Shown here one piece after another: positions 1-7,790 of a stretch of 64,000 nucleotides of DNA. The stretch is from RPQJ01 sp963698735. GTDB lineage: Bacteria > Pseudomonadota > Gammaproteobacteria > Steroidobacterales > Steroidobacteraceae. Under the pieces are notes generated by a model. It did no database searches. It was not told the origin of the DNA and was given only the letters and a program-made list of their open reading frames with translations. Location of the stretch: NCBI GenBank assembly GCA_963698735.1, contig CAVOSA010000021.1, forward strand, positions 208,385 to 272,384, in the 5' to 3' direction. The translations under genes were made by a program, and so were the position numbers. Each line of letters opens with the position of its first letter. The first letter of the stretch is position 1.

Positions 1-436
1 CGGCATCCATCTGGCGCAGGGCTCCGTCGCGCATGACCGTCGCACGCACCTGCAGCAGACCCTGCAGGCTCGCGCTCTGGCGCGCAGCCTGCAGTTCCTG
101 CCATGCGCCGAGCGCCGAGTTCACCAGCAGCACGAAGCCGATGAACCCGGCGTCAGTGACGTGCCCCATCACGAGCGACAGCACGGCTGCCGCAAGCAGG
201 ACGTACACGAGGGGATTGCGGAACTGGCGCAGCACGATGCGGGCGGGGCTGGCCGGCCGTGGCGCGGGGAGAAGGTTCGGTCCGTCCGCGCGCAACCGCG
301 CCGCCGCCTCGGACTCGGCCAGGCCCCGGGAGACATCGGATTGCAGGAGGGCTGCCGCTGATTCGGGCGACAGCGCGTGCCACGAAGGCGCGGGTTCCGG
401 TGTGCGCGTTGACGCGGTCGCCATGATGATTGCCAT
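1..436 (-). CDS. Cation-transporting P-type ATPase, N-terminal part (runs off left edge)
   Basis: Reading the minus strand from the ATG at 436 gives about 145 residues open to the window edge. It contains an N-terminal cation-ATPase domain (WHALSPESAAALLQ, then ADGPNLLPAP) followed by FRNPLVYVLLAAAVLSLVMG, the typical first membrane hairpin of P-type ATPases, and the start of the actuator domain (ELQAARQSASLQGLLQ, ATVMRDG). The family pumps cations such as Ca2+, Mg2+ or K+/Na+ across the inner membrane using ATP. The phosphorylation motif DKTGT lies outside the window. A second in-frame ATG at 424 is an alternative start. Base composition is high GC like the next three genes. Substrate cannot be told from this piece. 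Confidence 0.8.
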   Translation of the reverse strand, partial: MAIIMATASTRTPEPAPSWHALSPESAAALLQSDVSRGLAESEAAARLRADGPNLLPAPRPASPARIVLRQFRNPLVYVLLAAAVLSLVMGHVTDAGFIGFVLLVNSALGAWQELQAARQSASLQGLLQVRATVMRDGALRQMDA

Positions 437-560
437 CGAGCGGACCTCGGCCCGATTGTCCGGCCCGGACGGAGCAAGCGAATCCGCGCTACTACCTAGC
501 CGTGCACCGGGCAGGCGACCTCGCTAAACTTCGCGTCCGTCAACGCTACGACCTGGCCGG

Positions 561-947
561 ATGACCAAGAAGAAAGCCCGCAAGTCACCCTACGACTGCA
601 CGAAGTGCCCCGGCTACTGCTGCAGCTACTCGCGGATTGCCATCAGCGATTTCGACGTCGAGCGGCTCGCGCGGCACTTCGGCATCAGCAAGGCGGCGGC
701 GCGGCTCAAGTTCACGTACCACTACCAGACGAAGGAGCTCGACGAGCAGTTGCTCCGGCACCGCAAGGACCACGTGTTCAAGTCGACGTGCATGTTCTTC
801 GACCAGGACGAGCGCCGCTGCACCGTGTACGTGGCGCGCCCGTCGGTCTGCCGCATCTACCCGGATGCCAGCAAGTGCGGGTACTACGAGTTCCTGAAGT
901 TCGAGCGCATCCAGCAGGGCGACGAGGAGTTCATCCCTTCAGCCTGA
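561..947 (+). CDS. YkgJ-family cysteine cluster protein
   Basis: This 128-residue protein begins with a lysine-rich stretch and then DCTKCPGYCCSYSRI, the CxxCxxxCC cluster of the YkgJ / UPF0153 (zinc- or iron-chelating) family. A later C in TCMFFDQDERRC and the motif RPSVCRIYPD complete the usual set of cysteines. The family is thought to bind a metal ion or Fe-S cluster; a precise role is not established. The gene is divergent from the P-type ATPase, with about 124 bases between the two starts. Length and cysteine spacing match ordinary family members, so identity is secure while function is not. Confidence 0.85.
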   Translation: MTKKKARKSPYDCTKCPGYCCSYSRIAISDFDVERLARHFGISKAAARLKFTYHYQTKELDEQLLRHRKDHVFKSTCMFFDQDERRCTVYVARPSVCRIYPDASKCGYYEFLKFERIQQGDEEFIPSA

Positions 948-957
948 TCGACGCGGG

Positions 958-1611
958 TCAGCGGAACCGGTAGCCGACGGAGAACCCGACCGTGACTGGA
1001 TCCGCCGCGACGGGACCGTAAGCGCCCCGCAGCAGGTTCTCACGCTCGTCGAGATCGGCCCAGCGCAGGTCGGCATTGACGCTGACCCGGTCGTTCAATG
1101 CGAGTTCGGCACCGAGTTCCGCTGCCGGCCCGACTGCGCTGCGAGGGTTGCGGCGGGTCAGCAGCGTCGGCCCTGCCTCGGCGCCGTCCATGAAGTACTG
1201 GGCATGATTGAGTCCGGCGCCGGCGTACGTGCGCAGCGCGCCCTGTTCTGCGATGGGGTAGCGCACGGTGACGAGGTCCATCCCGTCGGGACGATCTTCC
1301 TGCAGCACGACGTACGCGTGGCCGGCGTCATGGGCCGGCAGCGGCGAAACTGAGTCATTCCGGGACTTGAGATGCGGCCAGTCCGGAGTCTCGTCGCGCA
1401 GGCGCGAGCGGGTATCGCCCCACAACGACTCCAGCCTGGCAACGCTCTCGCGCCACCACCCGGCTTCGTTGACAGGTTGCGCGTCCGCGTTGGAGACGCT
1501 CGCTGCGGTGAAGTCCAGCGGCGATTCCGCGCGTGCGGCTCCGCCGAAAGCGGCAGCCGCGACCAGCAGGCCGGCAATTCGACGCGGGGCGGTTTGATGC
1601 AGCTCGAGCAT
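958..1611 (-). CDS. Predicted outer-membrane beta-barrel protein
   Basis: The 217-residue product starts with a signal peptide (RRIAGLLVAAAAFGGAARA, cleavage probable after ARA). The C-terminal half has alternating hydrophobic/polar strands (DLVTVRYPI, LRTYAGAGLNHAQYF, AAELGAELALNDRVSVNADLRW, VTVGFSVGYRF), ending in aromatic-X-aromatic style YRFR, as expected of a small outer-membrane barrel of the OmpW or opacity type. It is convergent with the YkgJ gene. Presence of an outer-membrane barrel argues that this left segment is from a Gram-negative bacterium, unlike the segments further right. I do not recognise a specific family or ligand. Confidence 0.6.
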   Translation of the reverse strand: MLELHQTAPRRIAGLLVAAAAFGGAARAESPLDFTAASVSNADAQPVNEAGWWRESVARLESLWGDTRSRLRDETPDWPHLKSRNDSVSPLPAHDAGHAYVVLQEDRPDGMDLVTVRYPIAEQGALRTYAGAGLNHAQYFMDGAEAGPTLLTRRNPRSAVGPAAELGAELALNDRVSVNADLRWADLDERENLLRGAYGPVAADPVTVGFSVGYRFR

Positions 1612-1688
1612 GCATCGCCGACCATACTCGCGGCGCGCAGCTTTGACCGCCGGTCGCCCCGGAAAATCTCAGAACTGTGACCGGTCGC

Positions 1689-2172
1689 TCACTGGTCGAG
1701 CCAGTGCAACAGGTCGGCCATGACCTGGCCGCGTTCCGGCTCGTTGAAGACCTCGTGGTAAAGGCCGTCGTACAGCTTCAGGACGCGTTGGCGCGAGCCA
1801 AGCGCCTGGTACACCGGACGCGTCGCCGCCAGCGGCACGAGCTGGTCTGCCGTGCCGTGCAGAATCAACGTCGGCAGGCGCAGCTGCGCGGCGCCCGCAG
1901 GAAAGCCGCGCATGGCATCGAGCAGCTCAACGAGGGTGCGCGCCGGGATCGACTTGTGGTGCACGAGAGGATCGGACTCGTAACGCGCCACGACGGACGG
2001 ATCGCGACTGACCGCGCTCGCGGGCAGCGCCAGCGCGCCGGTGTTCGGCGCGATGACCGACAGCAACCGCACGAAAAGCTCCTGCAGTCTCGGCACGGCG
2101 TCGCCGGCGGCGAGGGCTGGCGCCGACAACACCAGGCCGCGCAGGGAACCCTGCAAGCGCAGCGCGCCGGAT
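1689..2172 (-). CDS. Alpha/beta hydrolase (lysophospholipase / monoacylglycerol lipase type), 5' end lost at a sequence junction
   Basis: About 160 residues of the C-terminal part are present: SLRGLVLSAPAL, then a lid region, then LPTLILHGTADQLVP with the catalytic Asp and LYDGLYHEVFNEPERGQV with the catalytic His. This pattern is typical of Hydrolase_4 serine lipases. The N-terminal half, including the GHSMGG nucleophile elbow, is absent because the sequence changes abruptly near 2170 into an archaeal gene on the same strand. The remaining open frame upstream reaches a TGA inside the archaeal sequence. The gene is therefore a fragment created by the join, not a natural short protein. Confidence 0.75.
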
Positions 2173-2180
2173 CAGGTCTA
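2163..2180. other. Chimeric junction 1: bacterial hydrolase to archaeal aIF2-alpha
   Basis: Left of about 2170 the sequence is very GC-rich and encodes the C-terminal half of a bacterial hydrolase. Right of it the sequence is moderate in GC and encodes the first S1 domain of archaeal aIF2-alpha, which stops after KGQVDL where a longer protein is expected. Both genes lie on the minus strand and both are cut at the same place. No inverted repeat, target duplication or mobile gene is visible at the site. A false join in assembly is the most likely cause. Confidence 0.85.
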
Positions 2181-2412
2181 CTTGGCCTTTTGCTGCGTCT
2201 ACTCTTAAAACCTGCAGAACCACTTTTTGTCCTTCACGGACATGGTTGCGTATGTTGCGAACCCAGCGGGAGCTGATCTCTGAGATGTGCAGTAGTGCTT
2301 CTTTTTCCTCATACTCGTCGAGTTTTACGTATGCTCCGTATGTTTCTAGTCTGAGAACAGTTGCTACTACCATCTCTCCCGTTTCAGGCCACTCGGTTCG
2401 CCCTAGACTCAT
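2173..2412 (-). CDS. Translation initiation factor aIF2 subunit alpha, truncated after the S1 domain
   Basis: The visible part (about 80 residues) begins GRTEWPETGEMVVATVLRL and continues TYGAYVKLDEYE, EALLHISEISSRWVRNI and VREGQKVVLQVLRVD, the standard S1 (OB-fold) domain of archaeal/eukaryotic initiation factor 2 alpha, which helps bring initiator tRNA to the ribosome. Full-length proteins are about 260 to 270 residues; the helical and C-terminal domains are missing because of the junction near 2170. A GTG at 2424 overlapping the upstream stop (GTGA) is an alternative start. It is the last visible gene of a priL-priS-gins-eL42-eS27-aIF2alpha run, an arrangement known in many archaea. Confidence 0.85.
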
Positions 2413-2420
2413 TCTAAGCG

Positions 2421-2618
2421 TCACCCTAGAACCGACGTGACAGAGCCTTTAATGATGGCTTTACCGCCTGTGGGTTCAGCGATAACTTCTCCACAGGTTC
2501 TGCACTTTACTGCATGTGTAGCGTGGCTGAAAACGACTTGCTCGCTCTCGCAGCTGAGACAGCGTACACGGATAAATCGGCTTGTTGGTCTAGGTATAAG
2601 GTTATCCCATTCTGACAA
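2421..2618 (-). CDS. rps27e: Ribosomal protein eS27
   Basis: This 65-residue protein has the zinc-ribbon of eS27: RVRCLSCESEQVVFSH followed by AVKCRTCGEVIAEPTGGKA, giving the CxxC-x14-CxxC pattern, and the conserved C-terminal KGSVTSVL. It is a small-subunit ribosomal protein found in archaea and eukaryotes, not bacteria. Length is normal for archaea. It lies one base downstream of eL42 and overlaps or abuts the aIF2-alpha start, consistent with one translationally coupled operon. Confidence 0.95.
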   Translation of the reverse strand: MSEWDNLIPRPTSRFIRVRCLSCESEQVVFSHATHAVKCRTCGEVIAEPTGGKAIIKGSVTSVLG

Positions 2619-2619
2619 T

Positions 2620-2895
2620 TTACTCTATCTCCGCCTTCTTGAGTCTGATACCTTCACGCATTTGGCTTTTCTTGCATTCCTTGCATTGAAGCAGTAATGT
2701 GGCTTTCTTTGTAACTTTTGCCTGATTCTTCTGTAGGGGGAACTTTTGACCACCGTAACCCTTTTTACGGATTGCCTGGTCGCGCTCGCCCTTCTTGGCA
2801 CCCTGGCGCTTCCCCGCCTTGTAGAGTGAAACTGAGAACTCTGTGTGCGTTTTGCACTTGGGGCAGAATGTTCTCAGCGTCTTTGGCACTTTCAT
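2620..2895 (-). CDS. rpl44e: Ribosomal protein eL42 (L44e)
   Basis: The 91-residue product starts MKVPKTLRTFCPKCKTHTEF and has the basic middle (KRQGAKKGERDQ, GYGGQKFPLQKNQAK) and second zinc half-site LLLQCKECKK of eL42. The CxxC...CxxC zinc ribbon and the GGQ-containing segment near the ribosomal E site are intact. Its ATG overlaps the stop of the GINS gene by four bases, and eS27 follows one base after its stop. This is the common archaeal replication-plus-ribosome gene cluster. Confidence 0.95.
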   Translation of the reverse strand: MKVPKTLRTFCPKCKTHTEFSVSLYKAGKRQGAKKGERDQAIRKKGYGGQKFPLQKNQAKVTKKATLLLQCKECKKSQMREGIRLKKAEIE

Positions 2896-3515
2896 GGCGA
2901 TATCTCCACCTCCTTTGCTATGCCCTTCCTTATTAGGTTTTCAGCGTTTGGAGCTGGTATGGAGGCTACATCCTCCGCTTTAAAGGGTCCGTAGGTCATC
3001 ATATCTACGCCCATTATAGCAGGTATCGTCTGGATGAATCTGACGACCTTGAAAGTTTGCAGCGGTTTCTGGAGGGAGGGTTGAGCTGCTTGCTGCGGTT
3101 GAGTTAGGGATTGTGAGCTTTGAGGAAGGGAAATCTCGGTTTTATACTCCCTACCCATTAGCACGTGTTTGATCCCTTGGCTATGTGCAGCCAAAAGTCT
3201 GCGAAGCTCTACCTGGAGGCGTTTCTCCTCAGCAGTTAAGTTGAGAACATCAACTGGCTTTTCTTCTACCTCTAGGATCACAATTTTCCGCATTCTTAAC
3301 TGGTTGAGCTCTCAGATCATCCTCTCAACGTGCTCTTTCTCCTTATCAACAATCTTCCCGGCAAGCGTCGACTTATCAACAGTTTTCATTTGCTCTCTAA
3401 GTTGGATGATATACTCTGCTATCGCTGCATGGAAGTTCTCTTGAAGAGGCTGAATGTCTATGCGCTGCTTTTCCTTTCGCCATGCCTCATAGAGCCTGGT
3501 GTAGTTATCGGTCAT
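2892..3515 (-). CDS. GINS complex subunit (Gins51-like), interrupted by an in-frame TGA
   Basis: The gene starts with the ATG at 3515, overlapping the priS stop (ATGA). The N-terminal part (MTDNYTRLYEAWRKEKQ, IQPLQENFHAAIAEYI) is a GINS A-domain and the C-terminal part (FKVVRFIQTIPAIMGVD, MTYGPFKAEDVASIPAPNAE, LIRKGIA) is the B-domain of archaeal Gins51. GINS joins MCM and Cdc45/GAN to form the replicative helicase. The two halves are in the same frame and are separated only by a TGA at about 3312 (…EHVERMI-stop-ELNQLRMRKIV). A single C-to-T change of a CGA arginine codon would explain it. Between the domains is a Gln/Pro/Ser linker. A downstream ATG at 3293 could restart translation. Confidence 0.75.
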
Positions 3516-4765
3516 TGTGTTACTCGGGCTCCTTTCTTGCATAGCAGGAAAACTGCGGCTGCGGTAGGTACCTCTACCTCTTCTTGATGGTAGGGGCCGT
3601 ACCACGCATCAATTATCCTAAATTTAGGTGCGTATTTCACATATAACTTAACTGTACCGGTCTTGAACGTTATAGCGCTTATGAGAGGATCATAATCCGC
3701 TAGATTTTCGGGTTGAATAGTTTGAACCTGCCAACCTGTTTTTCCATGGAGGGTGTTTGGGAGACGTATAAGGCGGTGGATATCTGTAGTAACAACGGTA
3801 TCTATCTCAGCAGCCTGTTCCTTTATGGCGCATTCCATCAGTTTTTCGAGATCCGCCAATAAACGGCCCTCATCTTTTCCAGCAAACCTGCTTAATACAA
3901 AGCTTGGGTGGTTTTTCTCGAGGGTCTCTAAAAAATCATTTTTCTTATCGGTAAGACTTTGGGTGAGAGTTCGGCCGAGTCCTAGTGCTTTTATTTCTTG
4001 GGGGGGTGCATCAGTAATGTAGCCGTATAATGCCTTTCCAGCTCGTCCACGCCACCCTTCGTCACCTAGAAGACTTCTTCCACCTTTACTTTTTGGGTTA
4101 AATCCGAGGTACTCGGGTTTGAGACCTGTACCGAGGATATAATCAACGACTTCACGACGGGCTGATTGGTTTAATCCTCTGACTTTTTGACTGCGCACAT
4201 GGACATGGTAGCCGCGATTTCCGCTGAAATTGATGACGAGATCCCCTTTTACACTCATTCCGAAATCCTGAATGAGGATGTCGAGAAGCTTCTGGGTCTC
4301 GTTCTTAGCAGCTTGTAGACACCGCTCGCAAAGCCAAGTCTCTGTCTCAAAGCTGGCTTTGCCACATGTGCATATCTCCGGGGGTTTGCCTGTGCCTTCC
4401 TTCTCACATGTTCGGCACTTCCATTTGTCATGTTCTCGTTGGCAGGGAAGGTTGAAGTGGTCAGCGTCAATATCGAATACTAGGTCAGCGCCTAGCCATC
4501 CTTTATCACTCATGTCGGCGTCAGGTTTAGTGTAATAGCTGGAACTGTGGTAGCTGTGGGATGGAGCATTCTCAGCGATATATCGACGGAACGTAGCTTC
4601 ATCGTGAAACCCTATGTGTCGAAACATGGTTTTTCCGCCGAACATTAGGAACGCGAATTCGCGTTGCTTGATCTCGGTTGGGGCGGGTATCGTCGCTGCG
4701 TTAGCTTTATACCATGAGGCGAATTGCTCAGCGACAAATTTTGGGCTGCCCCAATCCGGATCCAT
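3512..4765 (-). CDS. priS: DNA primase small (catalytic) subunit PriS
   Basis: The 417-residue protein carries the archaeo-eukaryotic primase signature: catalytic acid motif DLVFDIDAD (about 95-102), the SGNRGYHVHV motif (181-190) and the C-terminal HRLIRLPNTLHGKTGW. It makes RNA/DNA primers for replication together with PriL. Between the catalytic motifs is a cysteine-rich insert with Cys at 108, 117, 120, 132, 134, 146 and 149, more than the four ligands of the usual zinc knuckle. The gene follows priL and overlaps the GINS start by four bases. Length and motifs indicate an intact gene. Confidence 0.95.
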   Translation of the reverse strand: MDPDWGSPKFVAEQFASWYKANAATIPAPTEIKQREFAFLMFGGKTMFRHIGFHDEATFRRYIAENAPSHSYHSSSYYTKPDADMSDKGWLGADLVFDIDADHFNLPCQREHDKWKCRTCEKEGTGKPPEICTCGKASFETETWLCERCLQAAKNETQKLLDILIQDFGMSVKGDLVINFSGNRGYHVHVRSQKVRGLNQSARREVVDYILGTGLKPEYLGFNPKSKGGRSLLGDEGWRGRAGKALYGYITDAPPQEIKALGLGRTLTQSLTDKKNDFLETLEKNHPSFVLSRFAGKDEGRLLADLEKLMECAIKEQAAEIDTVVTTDIHRLIRLPNTLHGKTGWQVQTIQPENLADYDPLISAITFKTGTVKLYVKYAPKFRIIDAWYGPYHQEEVEVPTAAAVFLLCKKGARVTQ

Positions 4766-4833
4766 TGAAGAATATGGGGAGTATCCGCTATTAAAAGTGG
4801 TCTCGTTAAGGAAAGGTAGCTACTCACACGGTT

Positions 4834-5916
4834 TTAGAGGGAAGTATCTGTCTTCGTTTCACCCGTTACAGGAGCGGAAGTTTGGCTTTGAGGTGCTAGT
4901 CGTCTCGCTTTGATCCTGTAGTAGCTTAAGGGATGCTTGACACGTTCGCAGATGTCATCTTTGCTGCGACAGATACCGTGGGTGCGAAGGGTGTCGCATA
5001 GTGGTGGGGTATATCTAGTCTTGTTTCCGCGTGCTCCAGCGATGTGTTCTATCTGATATCGTGTCATCGCCTCGTCAAAGTCGGTTACACTGACATATAG
5101 GTCAACCATGCTCTCTATGGGCATTCCAACATTTACTAGGAAGCTTGTTAGTGCGAAGCGCTCCATATGGCTGGCTCTTCGGCCTGAGAGGAGCCCCTCT
5201 AGGCAGTAACGTATACATGGGGGGAAAGCCTCACGGATCACCTCGGTGGGCATGTCCGCAGCCCCCAATTTTCCTCGATTCTCCTCGAAGATTTTATTGA
5301 TCCGGTCTAGCCTCTGCTGTATTGGTTCTGGTACTTGGAATTTGACATGGCGGGAGACCCGTTCCCTGATCGTTGTCTCCACCTCACCCTGCATGAGTCG
5401 AGCAACTTCATTCTGCTGAAGCAGCACATAGCCGTTCTTCACTACTCTATTCACGAGTTTCCACTTGTCCTCGTGAAAAGCGTCACTGGCTCGGAGGAAA
5501 TCGGTGAAATGGAGGCTGAAACTGTAATTTAGATTGTCGTAGTTCTCCTTAGCCTCCTGTAGATCCCAATTGAACTCGGTTTTGGCGATTTGGAAAAGAA
5601 ACTTGCGGTCCTCCTTCTGTAGGAGGAGGTAGACGCGGACCGCTTCAGCGAGAGCATAACGTCTGTCTAGGAAACTTTCTCCCTTTAACGCGACGAGCAT
5701 AGAGGCCACAGGGTAGCTGATAAGTTCGGTCATATAGTCGTCAAGCTTAGCCTCCACGATACCGTTCAAGATAGCTTCAGTAACCCTGTCTGTAGCTCTA
5801 TCTAGAACTTTAGAGTATGTCGGATCCGCGAGGTCGGTGAGTTGAATGTTCAGCGCGTCAATTAACTTAACCGCATCTTTCAGGTAGGGATATTTCGCTG
5901 CCTCGCGCTCTGACAT
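4834..5916 (-). CDS. priL: DNA primase large subunit PriL
   Basis: The 360-residue product matches archaeal PriL: an alpha-helical N-terminal domain (YPYLKDAVKLI, LISYPVASMLV, RYALAEAVRVYLLLQ) and a C-terminal domain with four conserved cysteines placed as in the Fe-S cluster domain (FPPCIRYCLEGL with the first, PLCDTLRTHGICRS and DDICERVKHPLSYY with the others). PriL regulates primer length and binds the PriS catalytic subunit. It is the first gene of the minus-strand replication/translation cluster; a gap of 68 bases separates it from priS. A short charged tail follows the Fe-S domain. Confidence 0.92.
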   Translation of the reverse strand: MSEREAAKYPYLKDAVKLIDALNIQLTDLADPTYSKVLDRATDRVTEAILNGIVEAKLDDYMTELISYPVASMLVALKGESFLDRRYALAEAVRVYLLLQKEDRKFLFQIAKTEFNWDLQEAKENYDNLNYSFSLHFTDFLRASDAFHEDKWKLVNRVVKNGYVLLQQNEVARLMQGEVETTIRERVSRHVKFQVPEPIQQRLDRINKIFEENRGKLGAADMPTEVIREAFPPCIRYCLEGLLSGRRASHMERFALTSFLVNVGMPIESMVDLYVSVTDFDEAMTRYQIEHIAGARGNKTRYTPPLCDTLRTHGICRSKDDICERVKHPLSYYRIKARRLAPQSQTSAPVTGETKTDTSL

Positions 5917-5948
5917 GCTGGTCAGCTTAGCTTTGGAGCCGATGAATT

Positions 5949-6878
5949 TTAGACTTTAGGCTTAGTTTTCTTCCTTTTTTTAAGTAGATCAAACTGCCTA
6001 TCGTAAACTATCAGGGCATCGTAACCCCCATTTTTCTCTTTGATGAAATTAACTTCGGAGAGGGTTGCTTCATTGAAAAAGAAGGAGTTGTTCTGAGAAG
6101 ATTTTAGAGTCTGCTCTCTGTTGGCGTTGGTTGCTAGACTTAGGTTGAGCTTACCGTCTTTTAGATAGATTTTAGCTGAGTTTCTGTCGTTAGAGTAAGT
6201 ACCTATGTATCTCTCCGGTTCATGAGGCATAGAAGTTTCAGTATGTTTGAATCGTTTATGACTGAGAAACCACCGGTACAACTCCTGATTGCTGTATGTA
6301 TCTGTCCAGCTGTCGTGCTCAGCCTCAGGATAAACAGTGAACTGGACATTTCTGAATTGATTTAAAGCATCGCTCATAATCTCTGAGTTCTTTATGGATA
6401 CTATGGGGTCTTTTGCACCGTGGAAGATCCATGTAGGGATGTGGCGTATCTTCCAGGCAGTAGAGGGGTCTCCGCCTCCGCAGATAGGCGCGATTGCAGC
6501 AAAAAGCTCAGGGTACTTCATCGCGGTTTCCCATGTGCCATAGCCACCCATACTGAGCCCCGTTAAGTAGACGCGATCCTCATCTACTCTGTATTTCTGC
6601 AGGATGTCCTTCAGTAAACTAACAACCAGGTCGGGTAACCAACGCTCATTCGTTGGAACTTGTGGAGATACTACAATGAATGGGAGTTTTTCACCTGCTT
6701 CAAGCAGTTTCGGAGGCCCATGAATCTTCACGAGTTGGAGATCATCTCCTCTTTCACCAGCGCCGTGTAGGAAGAAGAGTAAAGGCCACTTAATCGTTAG
6801 ATTAGAAGTGTATGCTTCAGGTAGATAGAGAAGGTACTTTATCTCTTTCGCGTATCTGTGTTCAGTCTGCCCGATCAT
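5949..6878 (-). CDS. Alpha/beta hydrolase, prolyl-oligopeptidase / dienelactone-hydrolase-like esterase
   Basis: The 309-residue protein has the fold and catalytic triad of a serine hydrolase: WPLLFFLHGAGERG (oxyanion region), VYLTGLSMGGYGTW (nucleophile Ser), IFHGAKDPIVS (Asp) and YPEAEHDSW (His). The arrangement is like the predicted phospholipase/carboxylesterase family often annotated as prolyl oligopeptidase family protein. The last about 80 residues (after RWFLSHKRF) form an extra C-terminal region rich in beta strands with repeated Asn/Lys. No signal peptide is seen, so a cytoplasmic role is likely. Substrate is unknown. It is downstream of PhzF on the same strand. Confidence 0.8.
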   Translation of the reverse strand: MIGQTEHRYAKEIKYLLYLPEAYTSNLTIKWPLLFFLHGAGERGDDLQLVKIHGPPKLLEAGEKLPFIVVSPQVPTNERWLPDLVVSLLKDILQKYRVDEDRVYLTGLSMGGYGTWETAMKYPELFAAIAPICGGGDPSTAWKIRHIPTWIFHGAKDPIVSIKNSEIMSDALNQFRNVQFTVYPEAEHDSWTDTYSNQELYRWFLSHKRFKHTETSMPHEPERYIGTYSNDRNSAKIYLKDGKLNLSLATNANREQTLKSSQNNSFFFNEATLSEVNFIKEKNGGYDALIVYDRQFDLLKKRKKTKPKV

Positions 6879-6932
6879 TGACAGTCCCTAGGTAGAATAT
6901 TGGTTGAGAGATGAATAAGATTATTGGGGGGT

Positions 6933-7751
6933 CTAATCGATGAGGAGGTGACCCTTGACAACTGTTACTGCGGGGCCTGTGAGATAGACGCGTTTATCAT
7001 CCATATCTAGAAGGAGCTCCCCGCCTCGCGCTGAGGCTTGGTAGGCTTTCATCTCATTTTTCCCTAGCTTTTCGCTCCAGTAAGGGGTTAACACTGTATG
7101 TACTGAGCCTGTGACCGGGTCTTCATTAATCCCGAGCCACGGCGCGAAGAAACGGCTTACGAAATCGAAATCAGACCCTCGCGCTGTTACGCATACAGCT
7201 TTGATATCGAGTTCCGTCTTAGCAGAGAGTAGCTTACCAAAGTCTGGTTTAATCCCCCTAACTATTTCCTCATTTTCAACGACGAGTATAAGGTAACCGT
7301 TGTGGGGACCATATACAGCTTCACTGACTTCTTTCAAGCCGAGCCCTGCCAGTATCTCGGAAGGTGTTTCTACATCCTTTGGATCATCTCGAGGAAAATC
7401 AAGTTTGACCCCCTTCAAGACCCTAGAAGCGTTGAGAACCCCACTTAATGTTTGGAAAGAAACTTTATCCGATTTCAAATCAAGTTGCTCGAAAATAATA
7501 TGGGCTGTTGCAAGAGTTGCGTGACCGCACAATTTGATCTCGACTTTAGGCGTGAACCAGCGAAGCCTATATTCGTCTTTCCTGATCTTCTCAACGAAGG
7601 CTGTTTCAGGATGCTCCATCTCAGCGGCGATAGATCGGTAAAGTTCATCGTCGAGACTGCAGCTTACGAGGCAGACAGCGGCGGGATTACCGCCGAAAGG
7701 CTTTGAGGTGAATGCGTCAACACCGAACAGGGGAACCCAAGTTCTCGGCAT
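6933..7751 (-). CDS. PhzF-family isomerase
   Basis: The 272-residue protein begins VPLFGVDAFTSKPFGGNPAAVCLV and continues AAEMEHPETAFVEK (with the family's conserved Glu), then VEIKLCGHATLATAH and the second-domain counterpart INEDPVTGSVHTVLTPYW. These are hallmark motifs of the PhzF / diaminopimelate-epimerase-like fold. PhzF itself isomerises a phenazine precursor, but most archaeal and bacterial members have no known substrate, and no phenazine genes occur here. Length is normal. It sits 40 bases downstream of the aminotransferase on the same strand, so the two may be co-expressed. Confidence 0.9.
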   Translation of the reverse strand: MPRTWVPLFGVDAFTSKPFGGNPAAVCLVSCSLDDELYRSIAAEMEHPETAFVEKIRKDEYRLRWFTPKVEIKLCGHATLATAHIIFEQLDLKSDKVSFQTLSGVLNASRVLKGVKLDFPRDDPKDVETPSEILAGLGLKEVSEAVYGPHNGYLILVVENEEIVRGIKPDFGKLLSAKTELDIKAVCVTARGSDFDFVSRFFAPWLGINEDPVTGSVHTVLTPYWSEKLGKNEMKAYQASARGGELLLDMDDKRVYLTGPAVTVVKGHLLID

Positions 7752-7790
7752 AGCTTGAGCTAAATAGGTCTCCGAGAAAAGGATTTCGAG

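Noticed and set aside
1927..2424. A fused protein combining aIF2-alpha and a bacterial C-terminal tail
   Set aside because: The tail is an unrelated frame of the bacterial hydrolase region beyond the junction and is not a real fusion.
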